A stretch of DNA of 60,983 bases from Acidimicrobiales bacterium (GTDB lineage Bacteria > Actinomycetota > Acidimicrobiia > Acidimicrobiales > Poriferisodalaceae). Positions within the stretch are counted from its first letter, which is position 1, and each line of letters starts with the position of its first letter. The stretch lies in the NCBI GenBank assembly GCA_009843525.1, contig VYDH01000028.1, forward strand, positions 74,790-135,772. The letters are read 5' to 3'. Made by a program: the position numbers and the translations under genes. The notes beneath the pieces are model-generated. The model worked only from the letters and a program-made list of their open reading frames with translations. It was not told the origin of the DNA and searched no databases. Positions 1-9,170 of this stretch are shown one piece after another.

Positions 1-57
1 GGGCACGCCGCCTGCGAGGGCGGGACAGGGCACGCCGCCTGCGAGGGCGGGACAGGG
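1..57. repeat. 27-bp tandem repeat, two copies plus the start of a third
   Basis: A 27-base unit beginning GGGCACGCCGCCTGCGAGGG occurs at 1-27 and is repeated exactly at 28-54, with the first five bases of a third copy at 55-59. The period is a multiple of three, so it keeps any reading frame that crosses it. It sits at the junction between an upstream gene outside the window and the acyltransferase gene. Confidence 0.9.
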
Positions 58-63
58 CAATAG
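1..63 (+). CDS. possible C-terminal tail of an upstream gene (partial)
   Basis: Reading from base 1 gives an open frame of two nine-residue repeats (GHAACEGGT twice, then GQ) ending at TAG 61-63, which overlaps the GTG of the next gene by one base. In actinobacteria the gene before this acyltransferase is usually pgsA (phosphatidylinositol phosphate synthase), so this could be its tail, but only 20 codons are visible. The other two forward frames are also open across the repeat, so the assignment is tentative. The acyltransferase frame itself is open to the window edge and could start further upstream. Confidence 0.3.
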   Translation, partial: GHAACEGGTGHAACEGGTGQ

Positions 64-962
64 TGCTGGGGTATCAGGTGGGGGCGTCAGCCGCCCGGCT
101 GGCCCCGCTGTGGCTCACCGAACGCGTAGCCAAACTGGCCGGCCCGGTGCTCGCCCGGCTGATGCCCGCCAAAGCAGCCATGGTCCGGCGGCATCAGGCG
201 CGCGCGCAGCGCTGGGCCACAGACTCGACGGACGATCTCGGCCGGGCCACAGCGGCTGCGTTCAGCTCCTATGCCCGCTACTGGCTGGAGTCGTTCCGCC
301 TGCCCGCGCTCAGCGAGCTCACCTTGGACCGGGGTATCGACGTGCCGGCCTATCACCACGTGGAGGAAGCCCTCGAACGTGGCAACGGCGTCATCTTGGC
401 CCTGCCGCACCTCGGGGGCTGGGAGTGGGCCGGGTTCTGGATGGCGACAGTCAATCGATTGCCCATCACCGTGGTGGTAGAGCCGCTCGACCCGCCGGAG
501 CTCTTCGAGTGGTTCGCCGAATTCCGTGAGCGACTGGGTATGCGAGTGGTGCCGCTGGGACCGAACGCCGGACGCGAGGTGCTCGGTGCCCTGCGACGGA
601 ACGAGATCGTCTGCCTGCTGTGCGACCGTGACCTCACCAGCGACGGCATCGAGGTGACCTTCGGAGATGAGCGAACCACGCTGCCGGCAGGTCCGGCGAT
701 GCTGGCGTTGCGATCAGGCGCCGCCCTGCTGCCGACCGCCGTGTATTTCCGCCCCCGGGGCAGGCATCTGGGCACGGTTCGGCCGCCGATCGATGTCACG
801 CGGCACGGGCGCCTGCGCGACGATGTGGCCGCGGTCACCCAGCGGCTCGCCGACGAGCTGGTCACGCTGATCGCCGCAGAACCGCACCAGTGGCATCTCT
901 TCGGCCCGAATTGGCCATCGGATCGAACCGTCGGTTCAGGCGACGCTGCCGACGCTCCATAG
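63..962 (+). CDS. patA: phosphatidylinositol mannoside acyltransferase (lauroyl/myristoyl acyltransferase family)
   Basis: A 299-residue protein of the LpxL/HtrB-like acyltransferase family. In actinobacteria these enzymes attach a fatty acid to the mannose of phosphatidylinositol mannosides on the inner face of the plasma membrane. The family's HX4(D/E) motif is seen as LPHLGGWEWAG near residue 115-125, and RDL..DGIEVTF and LPAGPAMLALRSGAALLP are typical downstream blocks. Length is normal. The gene directly after is the GT4 mannosyltransferase, which supports a role in PIM synthesis. The start is uncertain: GTG 63 leaves almost no N-terminal extension before the conserved LGYQVG segment, and the frame stays open to the window edge. 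Confidence 0.85.
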   Translation: MLGYQVGASAARLAPLWLTERVAKLAGPVLARLMPAKAAMVRRHQARAQRWATDSTDDLGRATAAAFSSYARYWLESFRLPALSELTLDRGIDVPAYHHVEEALERGNGVILALPHLGGWEWAGFWMATVNRLPITVVVEPLDPPELFEWFAEFRERLGMRVVPLGPNAGREVLGALRRNEIVCLLCDRDLTSDGIEVTFGDERTTLPAGPAMLALRSGAALLPTAVYFRPRGRHLGTVRPPIDVTRHGRLRDDVAAVTQRLADELVTLIAAEPHQWHLFGPNWPSDRTVGSGDAADAP

Positions 963-1015
963 AAGCGAGCCGCGATCGGTCTTGTTGTGGCGTCTGTGCC
1001 GCGCCTAGCGTCACG

Positions 1016-1104
1016 TTCGACAGTGAGTATTCCCGCGCGGATCGCCGGCGAGGTTCGCCCGATCTGATGCGCCCATCTGATGCAACCGCCCCTTCGACAG
1101 TGAG
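1016..1104 (+). repeat. 12-bp direct repeats in the patA-pimA gap
   Basis: TTCGACAGTGAG occurs at 1016-1027 and again at 1093-1104. Between them ATCTGATGC occurs twice (about 1062 and 1075). The second 12-mer contains the GAGGAA Shine-Dalgarno for the GTG start at 1115. The 152-base gap (963-1114) holds no gene that I can see. The repeats could be regulatory or a remnant duplication; function is unknown. Confidence 0.6.
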
Positions 1105-1114
1105 GAACGGCTGA

Positions 1115-2200
1115 GTGAGAATCGGGATCATCTCGCCGTACAGCCTGACCAGTGCCGGCGGCGTCCAGGTACAGGTGCTGGGCTTGGCGCGAGCCTTGGC
1201 CGCGAACGGTCACGAGACGAGGGTGCTGGCGCCCTGCGACGGCGCACCGCCTCAGACCGGTGTCACGCCGCTCGGCGCGAGCATCCCCACGTTCGCGAAC
1301 GGGTCGGTCGCCCCGATTGCTCCCGACTTCGCCTGCACGCTGCGCACCGTGCGGGCACTGCGCGATGAGGAGTTCGACGTTCTGCACTTGCACGAGCCGC
1401 TGTGTCCCGGGCCGACGCAGACGGCGCTGTTCCTGCGCTCTGCACCGACGGTGGGGACCTGGCATGCAGCGGGCGGCAGCCTCGCGTATCTGGTGCCGGG
1501 CACTCGATGGCTGGCGTCTCGGATCGACGTTCGGGCCGCAGTATCGGCCGACGCCGCCGAGATGGCCCGCAACGGCGTCGGCGGCGATTACGAACTGGTC
1601 TTCAACGGCGTCGAGCTCGACCCCTTCGACAAAGCGGTTCCCAAGCGCAACGAAGCGCCCACCATCGCCTACATCGGCCGCCACGAGCCGCGCAAGGGCC
1701 TCACGGTGCTGCTCGAGGCCATGTCACGGCTGCCCGAAGGCATCCGGCTGTGGGTGATGTCGCGCGGCCCGCAGACCGAGGAACTGCAGCGCCGGTACCA
1801 GCGCGACACGCGCATCGAATGGCTGGGTCGCGTCAGCGAGGCCGAGAAGCTCGCGCGCATCAAGGGTGCCGACGTGCTGTGCGTGCCGTCGCTGCACGGC
1901 GAGAGCTTCGGCGTGGTGCTCCTGGAAGCGATGGCAGCGCGCACGCCGGTGGTCGCGAGCGACCTGCCCGGCTATCGCAACGTTGTCAGCGTCGGCGACG
2001 AAGCCGTTCTCGTGGCCCCGGGCGACCCGAAGGCGCTGGCGAAGGCACTCGTCGGTGTGCTCAGGCGCCCCGACCGAGCGGCCGACTTGGTCGCAGCGGG
2101 CCGTCAGCGGGCCGAGCAGTTCTCAATGGCCCGCCTGGCGGATATCTACGCGGACATGTACGAGCGCGCCATCGCCCAACGGGCCTCCGCCAAAGGCTGA
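1115..2200 (+). CDS. pimA: GDP-mannose-dependent phosphatidylinositol mannosyltransferase (GT4)
   Basis: A 361-residue GT-B fold glycosyltransferase of family GT4. It starts with the N-terminal glycine loop SAGGVQVQVLGLARAL used for donor and acceptor binding. A second Rossmann domain (IAYIGRHEPRKGL, about residue 185) is followed by the EX7E motif GESFGVVLLEAMAARTPVVA. PimA transfers the first mannose from GDP-Man to phosphatidylinositol at the cytoplasmic face of the membrane, and the preceding gene looks like the matching acyltransferase. GTG 1115 has a GAGGAA ribosome-binding site 7 bases upstream. Related GT4 enzymes with other acceptors cannot be excluded from sequence alone, but the context makes PimA the best call. 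Confidence 0.86.
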   Translation: MRIGIISPYSLTSAGGVQVQVLGLARALAANGHETRVLAPCDGAPPQTGVTPLGASIPTFANGSVAPIAPDFACTLRTVRALRDEEFDVLHLHEPLCPGPTQTALFLRSAPTVGTWHAAGGSLAYLVPGTRWLASRIDVRAAVSADAAEMARNGVGGDYELVFNGVELDPFDKAVPKRNEAPTIAYIGRHEPRKGLTVLLEAMSRLPEGIRLWVMSRGPQTEELQRRYQRDTRIEWLGRVSEAEKLARIKGADVLCVPSLHGESFGVVLLEAMAARTPVVASDLPGYRNVVSVGDEAVLVAPGDPKALAKALVGVLRRPDRAADLVAAGRQRAEQFSMARLADIYADMYERAIAQRASAKG

Positions 2201-2273
2201 GCCGTCACCGGACTGGCGTGATCATCGCGGAATGCGACACATCGGCGTGTTGCGGGGCAGCGGGGGCGGTTGA

Positions 2274-3089
2274 ATGCAGCGGGTGGACCCGCTGTTCGCC
2301 ATCTATCGCAGTCGAGCCGACAAGCTGCTGGCGGAGTTCTGGGCCGTGCACCTAGTTGCGGCAGCCATCGTCGGCGTGCCAGTGGCGCTGTTCACCGGGC
2401 TCGGCTGGTGGGTGCTGCCAATTGCGCTCGCCGCGGCATGCGTGCTCGCGGCCGTCGAACTGGCGGCGGGGGAGCGACGCCTGCAACGAGCGCTCCTCGG
2501 AGCCGGCTCGGGGACGAGCGATGCTGACAGTCATCCTCGCCTGGAAAACGTCGTCGACGGCGTCTGCCTGCTCGTGGGCGTTCCGGTGCCGACGCTCGCT
2601 GTCGCGCCGAGCTCGGCTGCGAATGCGACGGCATTCGGCCGACGGTCGGATCGCTCCACCCTCGTCGTCACCCAGGGTCTGCTCGACGCGCTCAATCGCA
2701 TCGAGCTGGAGGCCGTCGTGGCGCGGCTGCTGACGCAGATTCGTGATGGACGAGCTGCCTACCTGACCACCGCCGTGACCACGGTGGGGTTCCCGGCGCT
2801 GTTGTGGCCGGCTCTGTGGCCGCTGGTGCAGGCTCGCACCGAGCGCGAGGCCAGCACCGGCAGTGACTTCGACGACGATGCCGAAGCCGTGCGACTGACC
2901 CGCTACCCGCCAGGTCTCGCCGATGCGCTCGAGACGATGTCGGCGAACGGTGTGCGCACGGATGCGCCTCGTGTCACCTGGCCGCTGTGGCTGGCTGATC
3001 CGAGGGCGGACGCAGCCGTTGCTCCGGACAGCCTGCCCGACTACCGGGCCGACCTCGAGACGCGGGTGGCGGTGCTGCGCGAATTCTGA
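2274..3089 (+). CDS. membrane protein resembling an M48 (HtpX-like) peptidase that has lost its zinc site
   Basis: A 271-residue protein with two predicted N-terminal membrane segments (about 26-42 and 45-62) and a further hydrophobic stretch near 165-185. Residues 88-160 follow the HtpX/M48 pattern: VGVPVPTLAV, SAANATAFGR, LVVTQGLLDALN, then ELEAVVARLLTQIRDG. At the last block an active M48 enzyme has HExxH. Here those positions are R151, L152 and Q155. The downstream E..AD ligand block reads FDDDAEAVRLTRYPPGLADAL, with Asp in place of Glu. I infer a catalytically dead homologue of unknown role. It lies between pimA and pdxS, about 70 bases after pimA. Confidence 0.7.
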   Translation: MQRVDPLFAIYRSRADKLLAEFWAVHLVAAAIVGVPVALFTGLGWWVLPIALAAACVLAAVELAAGERRLQRALLGAGSGTSDADSHPRLENVVDGVCLLVGVPVPTLAVAPSSAANATAFGRRSDRSTLVVTQGLLDALNRIELEAVVARLLTQIRDGRAAYLTTAVTTVGFPALLWPALWPLVQARTEREASTGSDFDDDAEAVRLTRYPPGLADALETMSANGVRTDAPRVTWPLWLADPRADAAVAPDSLPDYRADLETRVAVLREF

Positions 3090-3125
3090 CCATCACCTCC
3101 TGGGGGCAGCACTGGGGGCGTTCCC

Positions 3126-3131
3126 TACACT
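3126..3131 (+). promoter_or_regulatory. -10 box of a probable leaderless promoter for pdxS
   Basis: TACACT ends 6 bases before the pdxS ATG at 3138 and no Shine-Dalgarno lies in between. Transcription would begin at or next to the A of the start codon. No convincing -35 box is visible. Confidence 0.55.
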
Positions 3132-3137
3132 GAGCGC

Positions 3138-4037
3138 ATGAATTCAGGTGACGGAGCGTCTCATCTGGTCGGAACGGTGCGGGTCAAGCGCGGGCTTGCC
3201 GACATGCTCCGGGGCGGCGTCATCATGGATGTCGTCACGCCCGAGCAGGCCAAGATCGCGGAGGACGCCGGGGCAGTCGCCGTCATGGCGCTCGAACGCG
3301 TGCCAGCCGACATTCGCCGTGACGGCGGCGTCGCCCGCATGAGCGACCCGGCGATGATCGAGGGCATCCAGGCGGCCGTGACGATCCCGGTCATGGCCAA
3401 GGCCCGGATCGGCCACTTCGGCGAGGCCCAAGTGCTCGAAGCCCTCGATGTCGACTACATCGACGAATCCGAGGTGCTGACACCCGCAGATGAGGCGCAT
3501 CACATCGACAAGTGGGCGTTCACCGTCCCGTTCGTGTGCGGCGCCACCAACCTGGGCGAGGCGCTGCGGCGCATCTCCGAGGGTGCCTGCATGATTCGCT
3601 CCAAGGGCGAGGCCGGCACCGGCAATATCGTCGAGGCCGTACGCCATCTGCGCTCGATCACGGGCGACATCCGCAAGATCACCCAGGCCGATGCTGCCGA
3701 ACTGTTCGATTGGGCGAAGCAGCTGCAGTCGCCGCTCGGGTTGGTGCAGGAGATCGCCGAGACCGGACGCCTGCCGGTGCCCCTGTTCTGCGCCGGCGGC
3801 ATCGCGACGCCAGCCGATGCGTCGCTGGTGATGCAGCTCGGCGCCGAGGCCGTCTTCGTCGGCTCGGGCATCTTCAAGAGCGAAGACCCGGGGCCGAGGG
3901 CCGAGGCCATCGTCGAGGCCACCACGCACTACCGCGATCCGTCGGTGGTGGCCAAGGTCAGCCGGGGTCTCGGCAGCGCCATGCCGGGTCTCGAGATGGA
4001 AGGCCTCGAGACCAAGCTCGCCGAACGCGGCTGGTAA
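3138..4037 (+). CDS. pdxS: pyridoxal 5'-phosphate synthase subunit PdxS
   Basis: A 299-residue (beta/alpha)8 synthase subunit that builds PLP from ribose 5-phosphate, glyceraldehyde 3-phosphate and ammonia supplied by PdxT. Family hallmarks run along its length: [48 protein letters not shown], the phosphate-binding [14 protein letters not shown], and [12 protein letters not shown] near the C-terminus. Length is typical of the family. It is followed 21 bases later by pdxT, so the two form a transcription unit, and a TACACT box just upstream suggests a leaderless start. Confidence 0.97.
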   Translation: MNSGDGASHLVGTVRVKRGLADMLRGGVIMDVVTPEQAKIAEDAGAVAVMALERVPADIRRDGGVARMSDPAMIEGIQAAVTIPVMAKARIGHFGEAQVLEALDVDYIDESEVLTPADEAHHIDKWAFTVPFVCGATNLGEALRRISEGACMIRSKGEAGTGNIVEAVRHLRSITGDIRKITQADAAELFDWAKQLQSPLGLVQEIAETGRLPVPLFCAGGIATPADASLVMQLGAEAVFVGSGIFKSEDPGPRAEAIVEATTHYRDPSVVAKVSRGLGSAMPGLEMEGLETKLAERGW

Positions 4038-4058
4038 GAGCAGAATCGCCGCGCATCG

Positions 4059-4700
4059 GTGACAGCGAGCGACAGCCAGCCGCTGATCGGCGTTGTCGCG
4101 CTGCAGGGCGCTGCTGCTGAGCACGTCGCCGCGTTCCGGCGCGCCGGGGCCAGAGCTGTAGAAGTCCGCGTGCCAGCAGATCTCGACGGCGTCGATGCCG
4201 TGGCGCTCCCGGGCGGCGAGTCGACCACGATGTCGCACCTGCTCCGCACGAGCGGGCTGTTCGATGCGCTGTCTGAACGCTTGGCCGGCGGTATGCCGGC
4301 GTTCGGCACCTGCGCGGGAATGATCCTGCTCGCTGTCGATGTGCTCGACGGCCGCCCGGATCAACGCTGCTTCGGCGCCATCGACATCTCGGTGCGCCGC
4401 AATGCATTCGGCCGCCAAGTCGCCAGCTTCGAGGCCGAGCTCACCGCCGGCGGCCTCGATGAGCCCTTCAAGGCGGTGTTCATTCGAGCACCGTGGGTGG
4501 AGCGCGCGGGGGACAGCGTCGAGGTGCTCGCCGAGATCAGGCCCGCCTCGAACTCGTCAACCGACGGCGCTCGGGCATCGGTCCCTGTGTTGTGCCGCTC
4601 GGGACCGATCCTGGTGTCGAGCTTCCACCCGGAGCTGACGGCTGACGACCGCATTCACGAGCTCTTCCTGGACATGGTCGGCGCCGCCTTGGCCCGCTGA
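4059..4700 (+). CDS. pdxT: pyridoxal 5'-phosphate synthase glutaminase subunit PdxT
   Basis: A 213-residue class I glutamine amidotransferase that hydrolyses glutamine and channels ammonia to the PdxS ring. The N-terminal [19 protein letters not shown], the [11 protein letters not shown] oxyanion segment, the nucleophile block [11 protein letters not shown] (Cys), and the late SSFHPEL block (catalytic His, Glu) are all present. GTG 4059 is the chosen start; it lies 21 bases after pdxS. The enzyme should act in the cytoplasm as part of a 12+12 complex with PdxS. Confidence 0.95.
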   Translation: MTASDSQPLIGVVALQGAAAEHVAAFRRAGARAVEVRVPADLDGVDAVALPGGESTTMSHLLRTSGLFDALSERLAGGMPAFGTCAGMILLAVDVLDGRPDQRCFGAIDISVRRNAFGRQVASFEAELTAGGLDEPFKAVFIRAPWVERAGDSVEVLAEIRPASNSSTDGARASVPVLCRSGPILVSSFHPELTADDRIHELFLDMVGAALAR

Positions 4701-4766
4701 GCGGCCGAGCGCGGCAGACTGTCGCGGCTGCACATCCTTTTGGCACATTTCGTTCGGGAGGGGTCT

Positions 4767-5555
4767 GTGTCCGGTCATTCCAAGTGGGCCACGATCAAGC
4801 ACCGCAAGGGTGCCGCCGACAAAGCGCGCGGAAAGCTGTTCGCGAAGCTGATCCGCCAGGTCGAGGTGGCCGCACGCGAGGGCGGCGGCGACCTCGACGC
4901 CAATGCGACGCTGCGGACCATGTACCAGAAGGCCCGCGACAACTCGGTGCCGCTGGACACGATCGAGCGGGCCATCAAGCGAGGCACCGGCGAGCTCGAG
5001 GGCGTTTCATACGAGCAGGTCACCTACGAGGGCTACGCACCGGGCGGCGTGGCCATGTTCGTGGACGTGCTCACCGACAATCGCAACCGCACCGGCTCGG
5101 AGATCCGCAGCGTGTTCACGCGCGCCGGCGGCTCGCTGGCCGAACCCGGCGCGGTGGCGTGGCAGTTCGAGCGCAAGGGCGTGGTAGTAGTGCCTGCGGG
5201 CGAGTCGGAGCCCGATGGGTCTGCGGCAGCAGGCACGGTGCCCGATGAAGACGAGTTGATCCTGGTGGCGCTCGATGCCGGCGCAGAGGATGTCGAGCAG
5301 GAAGGCGATACCTGGCGGGTCACCGCCGCTGCCGGAGACACGATGGCTGTGCGTGAGGCCATCGAGGCAGCGGGCATTGCGGTGACCTCGGCCGACTTGA
5401 CCTATGCGCCGCAGAACCTGATCGAGCTGACCAGCGTGTCGGAGGCCAAGCAGGTGATGGCGGTGCTCGACGCACTCGACGAACACGACGATGTGCAGGG
5501 CGTGTACGCCAATTTCGACATCAGCGATTCGCTGCTGGAGGCGATCGCCGGCTAG
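4767..5555 (+). CDS. yebC: YebC/PmpR family protein (TACO1 family)
   Basis: A 262-residue member of the universally distributed YebC/TACO1 family. Members act as DNA-binding regulators or, as shown more recently for some, help ribosomes through proline-rich stretches. The highly conserved N-terminus SGHSKWATIKHRKGAADKAR follows directly after GTG 4767, and a strong GGGAGGGG ribosome-binding site at 4756-4763 supports that start; an in-frame start 27 bases upstream is possible but adds nine non-family residues. The block DNSVPLDTIERAIKRGTGE is also typical. It precedes ruvC, the usual arrangement in actinobacteria. Confidence 0.93.
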   Translation: MSGHSKWATIKHRKGAADKARGKLFAKLIRQVEVAAREGGGDLDANATLRTMYQKARDNSVPLDTIERAIKRGTGELEGVSYEQVTYEGYAPGGVAMFVDVLTDNRNRTGSEIRSVFTRAGGSLAEPGAVAWQFERKGVVVVPAGESEPDGSAAAGTVPDEDELILVALDAGAEDVEQEGDTWRVTAAAGDTMAVREAIEAAGIAVTSADLTYAPQNLIELTSVSEAKQVMAVLDALDEHDDVQGVYANFDISDSLLEAIAG

Positions 5556-5600
5556 GGCGGAGCCGTGTCACGCATACCCGGCTCGGACGGTGCCAAAGGC

Positions 5601-5606
5601 TACGGT
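5601..5606 (+). promoter_or_regulatory. -10 box upstream of ruvC
   Basis: TACGGT ends 8 bases before the ruvC ATG at 5615, with no Shine-Dalgarno between. This suggests a leaderless ruvCAB transcript in addition to any read-through from yebC. Confidence 0.45.
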
Positions 5607-5614
5607 TCGTACTG

Positions 5615-6175
5615 ATGTTCGTATTGGGGATCGACCCGGGATTGTCGCGCTGCGGGTACGGCGTGGTGGAGCAGATTGCGGGCTCTGGGGCACAGCGGGC
5701 TCGCACCGAAGCGGTCGCCCTGGGCGTCATCCGCACTGATGCCGACGAGCCGCACGCAGCGCGCCTGGCCACGCAGATGCACGAGCTGCAGGCCCTCATC
5801 TCCGAATTCCAGCCCTCGGTGGTGGCCGTGGAGCGAGTCTTCTTCCAGGCGAATGCGCGCACTGCGATGGGAGTCGCGCAAGTGGCCGGACTCGCCATGG
5901 CAGTGGCAGCCGCTGGAGGGCTGGAGGTGGTCGAATACACGCCGACCCAGGTCAAGCAGGCGGTTGCGGGCTGGGGCGGGGCCGACAAGGACCAAATGAA
6001 GCGCATGGTCGGCGAGCTGCTCGCGCTGCCGGGGCCGCCTGAGCCAGCCGATGCCGCCGACGCGGCTGCGGTCGCGCTGTGTCACCTGTCCCAGGCTTCG
6101 TGGCGCGGGGCGGCAACCCATGCCCGGGCGCGCGTGCTGCTGCCCGCTTCCGGCGCAGCGGCACCCACGCCGTGA
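5615..6175 (+). CDS. ruvC: Holliday junction endonuclease RuvC
   Basis: A 186-residue RNase H-fold endonuclease that cuts Holliday junctions symmetrically during recombination. The first acidic residue lies in VLGIDPGLSRCGYGVVE, the second in VAVERVFF, and the C-terminal acidic pair in EPADAADAAAVALCH. YTPTQVKQAVAGWGGADKDQ is the standard DNA-contact segment. Its TGA overlaps the GTG start of ruvA by three bases, so ruvC, ruvA and ruvB should be translated in a coupled way. Confidence 0.96.
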   Translation: MFVLGIDPGLSRCGYGVVEQIAGSGAQRARTEAVALGVIRTDADEPHAARLATQMHELQALISEFQPSVVAVERVFFQANARTAMGVAQVAGLAMAVAAAGGLEVVEYTPTQVKQAVAGWGGADKDQMKRMVGELLALPGPPEPADAADAAAVALCHLSQASWRGAATHARARVLLPASGAAAPTP

Positions 6176-6789
6176 TCGGCTCAGTGCGCGGGCGCCTGCT
6201 CGACAAGGATCCCGGCGGCGAGCTGCTGATCGAGGCCGGTGGGGTGGGGTATCGCGTTGTCGTCGCGCCGTCCACGCTGGCTGGCGCCGGACCGGTGGGC
6301 GACGAGTGCTTCGTGTACGTCCACCATCTCGTGCGCGAGGACACTTCCGACCTGTACGGATTCGCCGAGCTCGACGAGCGGCGCTGTTTCGAGGCCCTGC
6401 TCAGCGCGCACGGTGTGGGTCCCGCGCTGGCGCTTGCCGTGCTCTCGCACTTGCCGCCCGACGAGCTGCGGCGCGCAGTGGCCGCCGACGACGCAGCGGC
6501 GCTGGAGCTGGTGCCCGGCATCGGCGCCAAGACATCCAAGCGGATGGTGCTTGACCTGAAGTCGCGGCTCGGCACGCCTGAGACTGCCGGCGCTGCCGTT
6601 GCGGCGGCGGCTGGCGACGGCGCTGGATCTGCAGTAGCGGAAGTGCGAGCCGCGCTGAGCCAGATGGGCTTCGCTCCGGCCGAGATACGCGACGCCATGG
6701 CCGCCGTCACGATCGAGGCAGCACGCGACGGCGATGCCGACACTGGTGCACTGCTGCGTGTGGCACTGCGGGAGCTCGGTCCGCGATGA
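6172..6789 (+). CDS. ruvA: Holliday junction branch-migration protein RuvA
   Basis: A 205-residue junction-binding subunit that tetramerises on the four-way junction and loads RuvB. The N-terminal OB domain begins IGSVRGRLL, followed by the [18 protein letters not shown] block. The helix-hairpin-helix pair includes [16 protein letters not shown] and [17 protein letters not shown], and a C-terminal RuvB-binding domain follows an Ala/Gly-rich linker. I place the start at GTG 6172, in a GTGA overlap with the ruvC stop; a longer in-frame ORF starting at 6079 would only add shadow sequence inside ruvC. Confidence 0.95.
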   Translation: MIGSVRGRLLDKDPGGELLIEAGGVGYRVVVAPSTLAGAGPVGDECFVYVHHLVREDTSDLYGFAELDERRCFEALLSAHGVGPALALAVLSHLPPDELRRAVAADDAAALELVPGIGAKTSKRMVLDLKSRLGTPETAGAAVAAAAGDGAGSAVAEVRAALSQMGFAPAEIRDAMAAVTIEAARDGDADTGALLRVALRELGPR

Positions 6790-7982
6790 GCGCTGGGGGA
6801 GCCCGCAGCGAGGGCTACCGGCGCGACGAATCGGGTGTGTCAGCACCGGGCCGCAGCGAGGTCACCGACCCGGCCAGCTCGCCGGCCGACGACGGCGATG
6901 CCGAAGCCTCGCTGCGACCGCGGTCGCTGGAGGAGTTCATCGGCCAGCCCGAGGTGCGAGAGCACGTGGCCATCACGCTGCGGGCTGCGCTGGCCCGGGG
7001 CCAAACGCCTGACCACCTGCTGTTCGCCGGCCCGCCGGGATTGGGCAAGACCACGCTGGCCGGCATTATCGCCGCCGAGTTGAACGCGGCACTGCATCTG
7101 ACATCGGGTCCGGCAGTGGAGCGAGCCGGAGACCTCGCGGCAATCCTCACCAACCTGGCTGACGGCGATGTGCTGTTCATCGACGAGATCCACCGCCTGC
7201 CCAAGGTGGTCGAGGAAGTGCTGTACCCGGCCATGGAGGACTTCGCGATCGACATCGTGCTGGGCAAGGGGCCAGCAGCGCGCTCGATCAGATTCGAGCT
7301 GCCCCGGTTCACCCTGGTCGGCGCCACCACCCGCACCGGGTTGATCTCGGGGCCCCTGCGAGACCGCTTCGGCTTGGTCGAGCGCCTCGACTACTACTCC
7401 ACGGACGATCTCGAGGCGATCGTGGCTCGTGCGGCCGGGATCCTGGGTGTGGATATCGATGCCGAGGGGGCCGCGGAGATCGCGTCGCGCAGCCGGGGCA
7501 CGCCGCGGATCGCCAACCGGCTGTTGCGCCGGGTGCGCGACTTCGCCGAGGTGCGCGCCAGCGGCGCCGTCGACGTGGCGGTGGCGCAGGAGGGGCTCGC
7601 CGCATTCGGCGTCGACGAACTCGGCCTCGACAAGGTCGACCGGGCAATTCTCGACGCTCTCGCTGTCACCCATGCTGGGCGGCCGTTGGGGCTGTCCACA
7701 CTGGCGATCTCCGTCGGCGAGCAGACCGAGACTGTGGAGGACGTGTACGAGCCCTTCCTGATCCAGCGCGGGCTGCTGCAGCGCACGCCGCGGGGCCGCA
7801 TCGCCACTGCCGCGGCCTACGCGCATCTCGGCGTCGAGGCTCCGCCCGCGACAGACGACTCCGGCAGCGTGCCCGGTGCAGAGGCCGAGATCTCGTTGTT
7901 CGACGCATCGGCTTCATCGACCGATTCAGCCACCGAGTCACCCGCAGGCGCGCCGGTCGAGATCGACGACACAGCGTGGTGA
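6786..7982 (+). CDS. ruvB: Holliday junction branch-migration ATPase RuvB
   Basis: A 398-residue AAA+ motor that pumps DNA through the RuvA-bound junction. Walker A is [11 protein letters not shown], Walker B is [11 protein letters not shown], sensor I is [15 protein letters not shown], followed by the RuvB winged-helix domain ([14 protein letters not shown] to [12 protein letters not shown]). It is longer than the usual roughly 340-350 residues because of an N-terminal tail of about 45 residues before [12 protein letters not shown] and an acidic, Ser-rich C-terminal tail of about 50 residues. ATG 6786 overlaps the ruvA stop (ATGA). Confidence 0.96.
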   Translation: MSAGGARSEGYRRDESGVSAPGRSEVTDPASSPADDGDAEASLRPRSLEEFIGQPEVREHVAITLRAALARGQTPDHLLFAGPPGLGKTTLAGIIAAELNAALHLTSGPAVERAGDLAAILTNLADGDVLFIDEIHRLPKVVEEVLYPAMEDFAIDIVLGKGPAARSIRFELPRFTLVGATTRTGLISGPLRDRFGLVERLDYYSTDDLEAIVARAAGILGVDIDAEGAAEIASRSRGTPRIANRLLRRVRDFAEVRASGAVDVAVAQEGLAAFGVDELGLDKVDRAILDALAVTHAGRPLGLSTLAISVGEQTETVEDVYEPFLIQRGLLQRTPRGRIATAAAYAHLGVEAPPATDDSGSVPGAEAEISLFDASASSTDSATESPAGAPVEIDDTAW

Positions 7983-9160
7983 GCACGCCGCGGCTGTCGA
8001 TGGACGAGTTCGACTACGAGCTGCCGTCATCGGCAATCGCGCACGTGCCCGCCGACCCACGCGACTCGGCCCGGCTGCTGGTTGACCCGGGGCCGTGCCG
8101 AGCGCCTGAACACCGGCAGGTGACCGATCTCCCATCCCTGCTCGGCCCCGGGGATCTGCTGGTGGTCAACGAGACGCGGGTGATGCCTGCCCGCCTGCCC
8201 CTCCGCAAACGCTCTGGCGGCGCGGCCGAAGTACTGCTGCTCGAACCGCTCGCAGTGGAGTCTGGTTCGGCTCACCGGATTGCCGATCCCGACGACAACC
8301 GGCTCTGGGCGGCGCTGGTGCGACCGTCACGGCGGATTGCGGACGGAACGGTGCTGGTCTCCGAGCGGGACCCGACCGTGCGAGTGGTGGTGGGCGAGCG
8401 TCTGGACCGGCAGCGCCGAGCCGTGCATGTGCTTGTCGGTGAGACGTCGCTCGCCGATGTGTCGCAGGCCCGACTGCTCGAACGGGCTGGGGAGGCGCCG
8501 CTGCCGCCCTACATCGACCCGGACAAGGCTCGGGGTGCCATCGCCCAGCGCCTCGGTGTCGATGCAGCCGACAGTGATGCGGCTCGAGCGGCGCTGGCGG
8601 ATCGCTACCAGACCGTCTACGCCCGCTCGGACGGCTCGGCGGCGGCGCCGACGGCAGGGCTTCACCTGACCGCACGCGTGCTGGAAGCGCTGCGCTCGAA
8701 CGGCGTCGGCATCGCGACCGTGGACCTGACCGTCGGCCTGGCCACGTTCGCGCCAGTGACCGCCGAGCACGCCGACGAGCACGAAATGCACACCGAGCAC
8801 TACCGGGTGTCCGCAGAGACGCTCGCCGCCTGCGCTGCTGCCGAATGCGTCGTTGCGGTCGGCACCACCACCGTGCGCGCACTGGAGGCCGCGGCCCGCC
8901 AACGACAACGCCCGGGGCCCGCTGCGGGCACAGCCGATGTCTGCGGCGGCACCGATCTCTTCCTGCGGCGGGGTGCTGAGTTCCTGCTGGTCGATGCGAT
9001 GCTCACCAACTTCCACATGCCCCGATCGTCGCTGTTGCTGCTCATCGACGCGTTCATCGGGCCGCGCTGGCGCGATCTGTACGAGACGGCGCTTGCGAAG
9101 GGCTATCGCTTTCTGTCCTTCGGCGATGCGATGCTGCTCCGGCGGACACCGCCCTCATGA
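7979..9160 (+). CDS. queA: S-adenosylmethionine:tRNA ribosyltransferase-isomerase QueA
   Basis: A 393-residue enzyme that moves the ribosyl part of SAM onto preQ1-modified tRNA to make epoxyqueuosine. Family blocks: [24 protein letters not shown] at the N-terminus, [25 protein letters not shown], the [10 protein letters not shown] motif, and [19 protein letters not shown] at the C-terminus. GTG 7979 overlaps the ruvB stop (GTGA); GTG 7976 is an equally possible start one codon earlier. It is followed by tgt, so two steps of queuosine synthesis are adjacent here. It is somewhat longer than the family average because of insertions in the middle third. Confidence 0.93.
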   Translation: MSTPRLSMDEFDYELPSSAIAHVPADPRDSARLLVDPGPCRAPEHRQVTDLPSLLGPGDLLVVNETRVMPARLPLRKRSGGAAEVLLLEPLAVESGSAHRIADPDDNRLWAALVRPSRRIADGTVLVSERDPTVRVVVGERLDRQRRAVHVLVGETSLADVSQARLLERAGEAPLPPYIDPDKARGAIAQRLGVDAADSDAARAALADRYQTVYARSDGSAAAPTAGLHLTARVLEALRSNGVGIATVDLTVGLATFAPVTAEHADEHEMHTEHYRVSAETLAACAAAECVVAVGTTTVRALEAAARQRQRPGPAAGTADVCGGTDLFLRRGAEFLLVDAMLTNFHMPRSSLLLLIDAFIGPRWRDLYETALAKGYRFLSFGDAMLLRRTPPS

Positions 9161-9170
9161 GGCCAGCGAG

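Noticed and set aside
6079..6171. N-terminal extension of RuvA from an upstream ATG
   Set aside because: It would lie wholly inside ruvC and precede the family start IGSVRGRLL by 31 residues; the GTGA overlap at 6172 is the expected start.
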